From contig JAIRLR010000114.1 of NCBI GenBank assembly GCA_031259195.1, positions 1 to 5,172 of the forward strand: a stretch of DNA of 5,172 bases. Reading direction: 5' to 3'. Source of the stretch: Streptococcaceae bacterium. Its GTDB lineage: Bacteria; Bacillota; Bacilli; Lactobacillales; Streptococcaceae. The notes beneath the pieces were generated by a model. It saw only the letters and a list, made by a program, of their open reading frames with translations, had not been told where the DNA came from and made no database searches. This document shows, one piece after another, positions 5,044-5,172 of the stretch. Positions within the stretch are counted from its first letter, which is position 1. Every line of letters starts with the position of its first letter. The position numbers and the translations under genes were made by a program.

Positions 5044-5172
5044 GTGTGTCTGTCTTGTCGCTGCTCAGTGATAATGTCTTGATAGATGTTCATCGAAAAT
5101 GTCCCAAAGCTAAAAAAATTTTTTCTTAAAATTTAGTAAATTTATACTTAACTAAATTTTGAGTAGGGAAAT
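5044..5172. other. Non-coding stretch upstream of the infA promoter
   Basis: No gene is supported here. All three minus-strand frames stop within the first few codons from the edge; the longest edge fragment ends at TAA 5126-5128 and does not resemble an Adk C-terminus. On the plus strand only a 16-codon frame starting at 5087 is seen, without a convincing ribosome-binding site. The stretch holds an A7T6 tract (5112-5124) and an A/T-only inverted repeat AAAATTTAGT/ACTAAATTTT (5128-5137 and 5151-5160, 13-nt spacer), which might be the remnant of a weak terminator for a gene beyond the edge. Confidence 0.5.
5128..5160. repeat. A/T-rich perfect 10-bp inverted repeat
   Basis: AAAATTTAGT and ACTAAATTTT are perfectly complementary arms separated by 13 nt. 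Each arm begins or ends with an A4/T4 run, so either strand could act as a weak terminator, but only one G-C pair lies in each stem. It could separate infA transcription from an unseen upstream gene. Confidence 0.5.

Noticed and set aside
5087..5137. Plus-strand 16-codon frame beginning MFIENVPK
   Set aside because: Too short, no convincing Shine-Dalgarno sequence or promoter, no recognised peptide.

Overview
The window comes from a low-GC Gram-positive bacterium, most likely of the order Lactobacillales. The ribosomal proteins read like those of lactic acid bacteria (L17 beginning [20 protein letters not shown]13 with [20 protein letters not shown]). A block of ECF-transporter genes directly after rplQ is typical of Enterococcaceae, Lactobacillaceae and Bacillus. 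From remembered family sequences, S13 and the EcfT N-terminus look closest to Enterococcaceae/Vagococcaceae, while IF1 looks more like streptococci, so the family assignment is tentative. All genes lie on the minus strand and are read from high to low coordinates.

Layout in the direction of transcription. (1) About 390 bp without a gene (5172-4780) hold a good minus-strand promoter with an inverted repeat over its -35 box, then a leader of about 210 nt rich in inverted repeats. (2) The alpha-operon block follows: infA, rpmJ, rpsM, rpsK, rpoA, rplQ, with gaps of 0 to 68 nt. rpsD is not between rpsK and rpoA, as is usual in Bacilli. adk, normally next to infA in this order, is not seen upstream. 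(3) A 111-bp gap after rplQ carries a terminator-like structure ending in a T7 tract. (4) ecfA1, ecfA2 and the first 110 codons of ecfT follow, overlapping one another. They encode the shared energising module of energy-coupling-factor vitamin transporters.

The first block supplies translation initiation factor 1, ribosomal proteins L36, S13, S11 and L17, and the RNA polymerase alpha subunit, a standard growth-linked unit. The second supplies two ATPases and the transmembrane coupler that different substrate-binding S components share.

The coding content is ordinary. Points worth a second look are the infA leader, whose segments can form mutually exclusive helices in an attenuator-like geometry; a probable A-tract slippage that adds IISR to S13; an RpoA with an acidic C-terminal tail whose last codons form the rplQ ribosome-binding site; replacement of usually conserved arginines by Cys or His in three proteins; and the frequent non-ATG starts (infA GTG, rpoA TTG, rplQ GTG, ecfA2 TTG).
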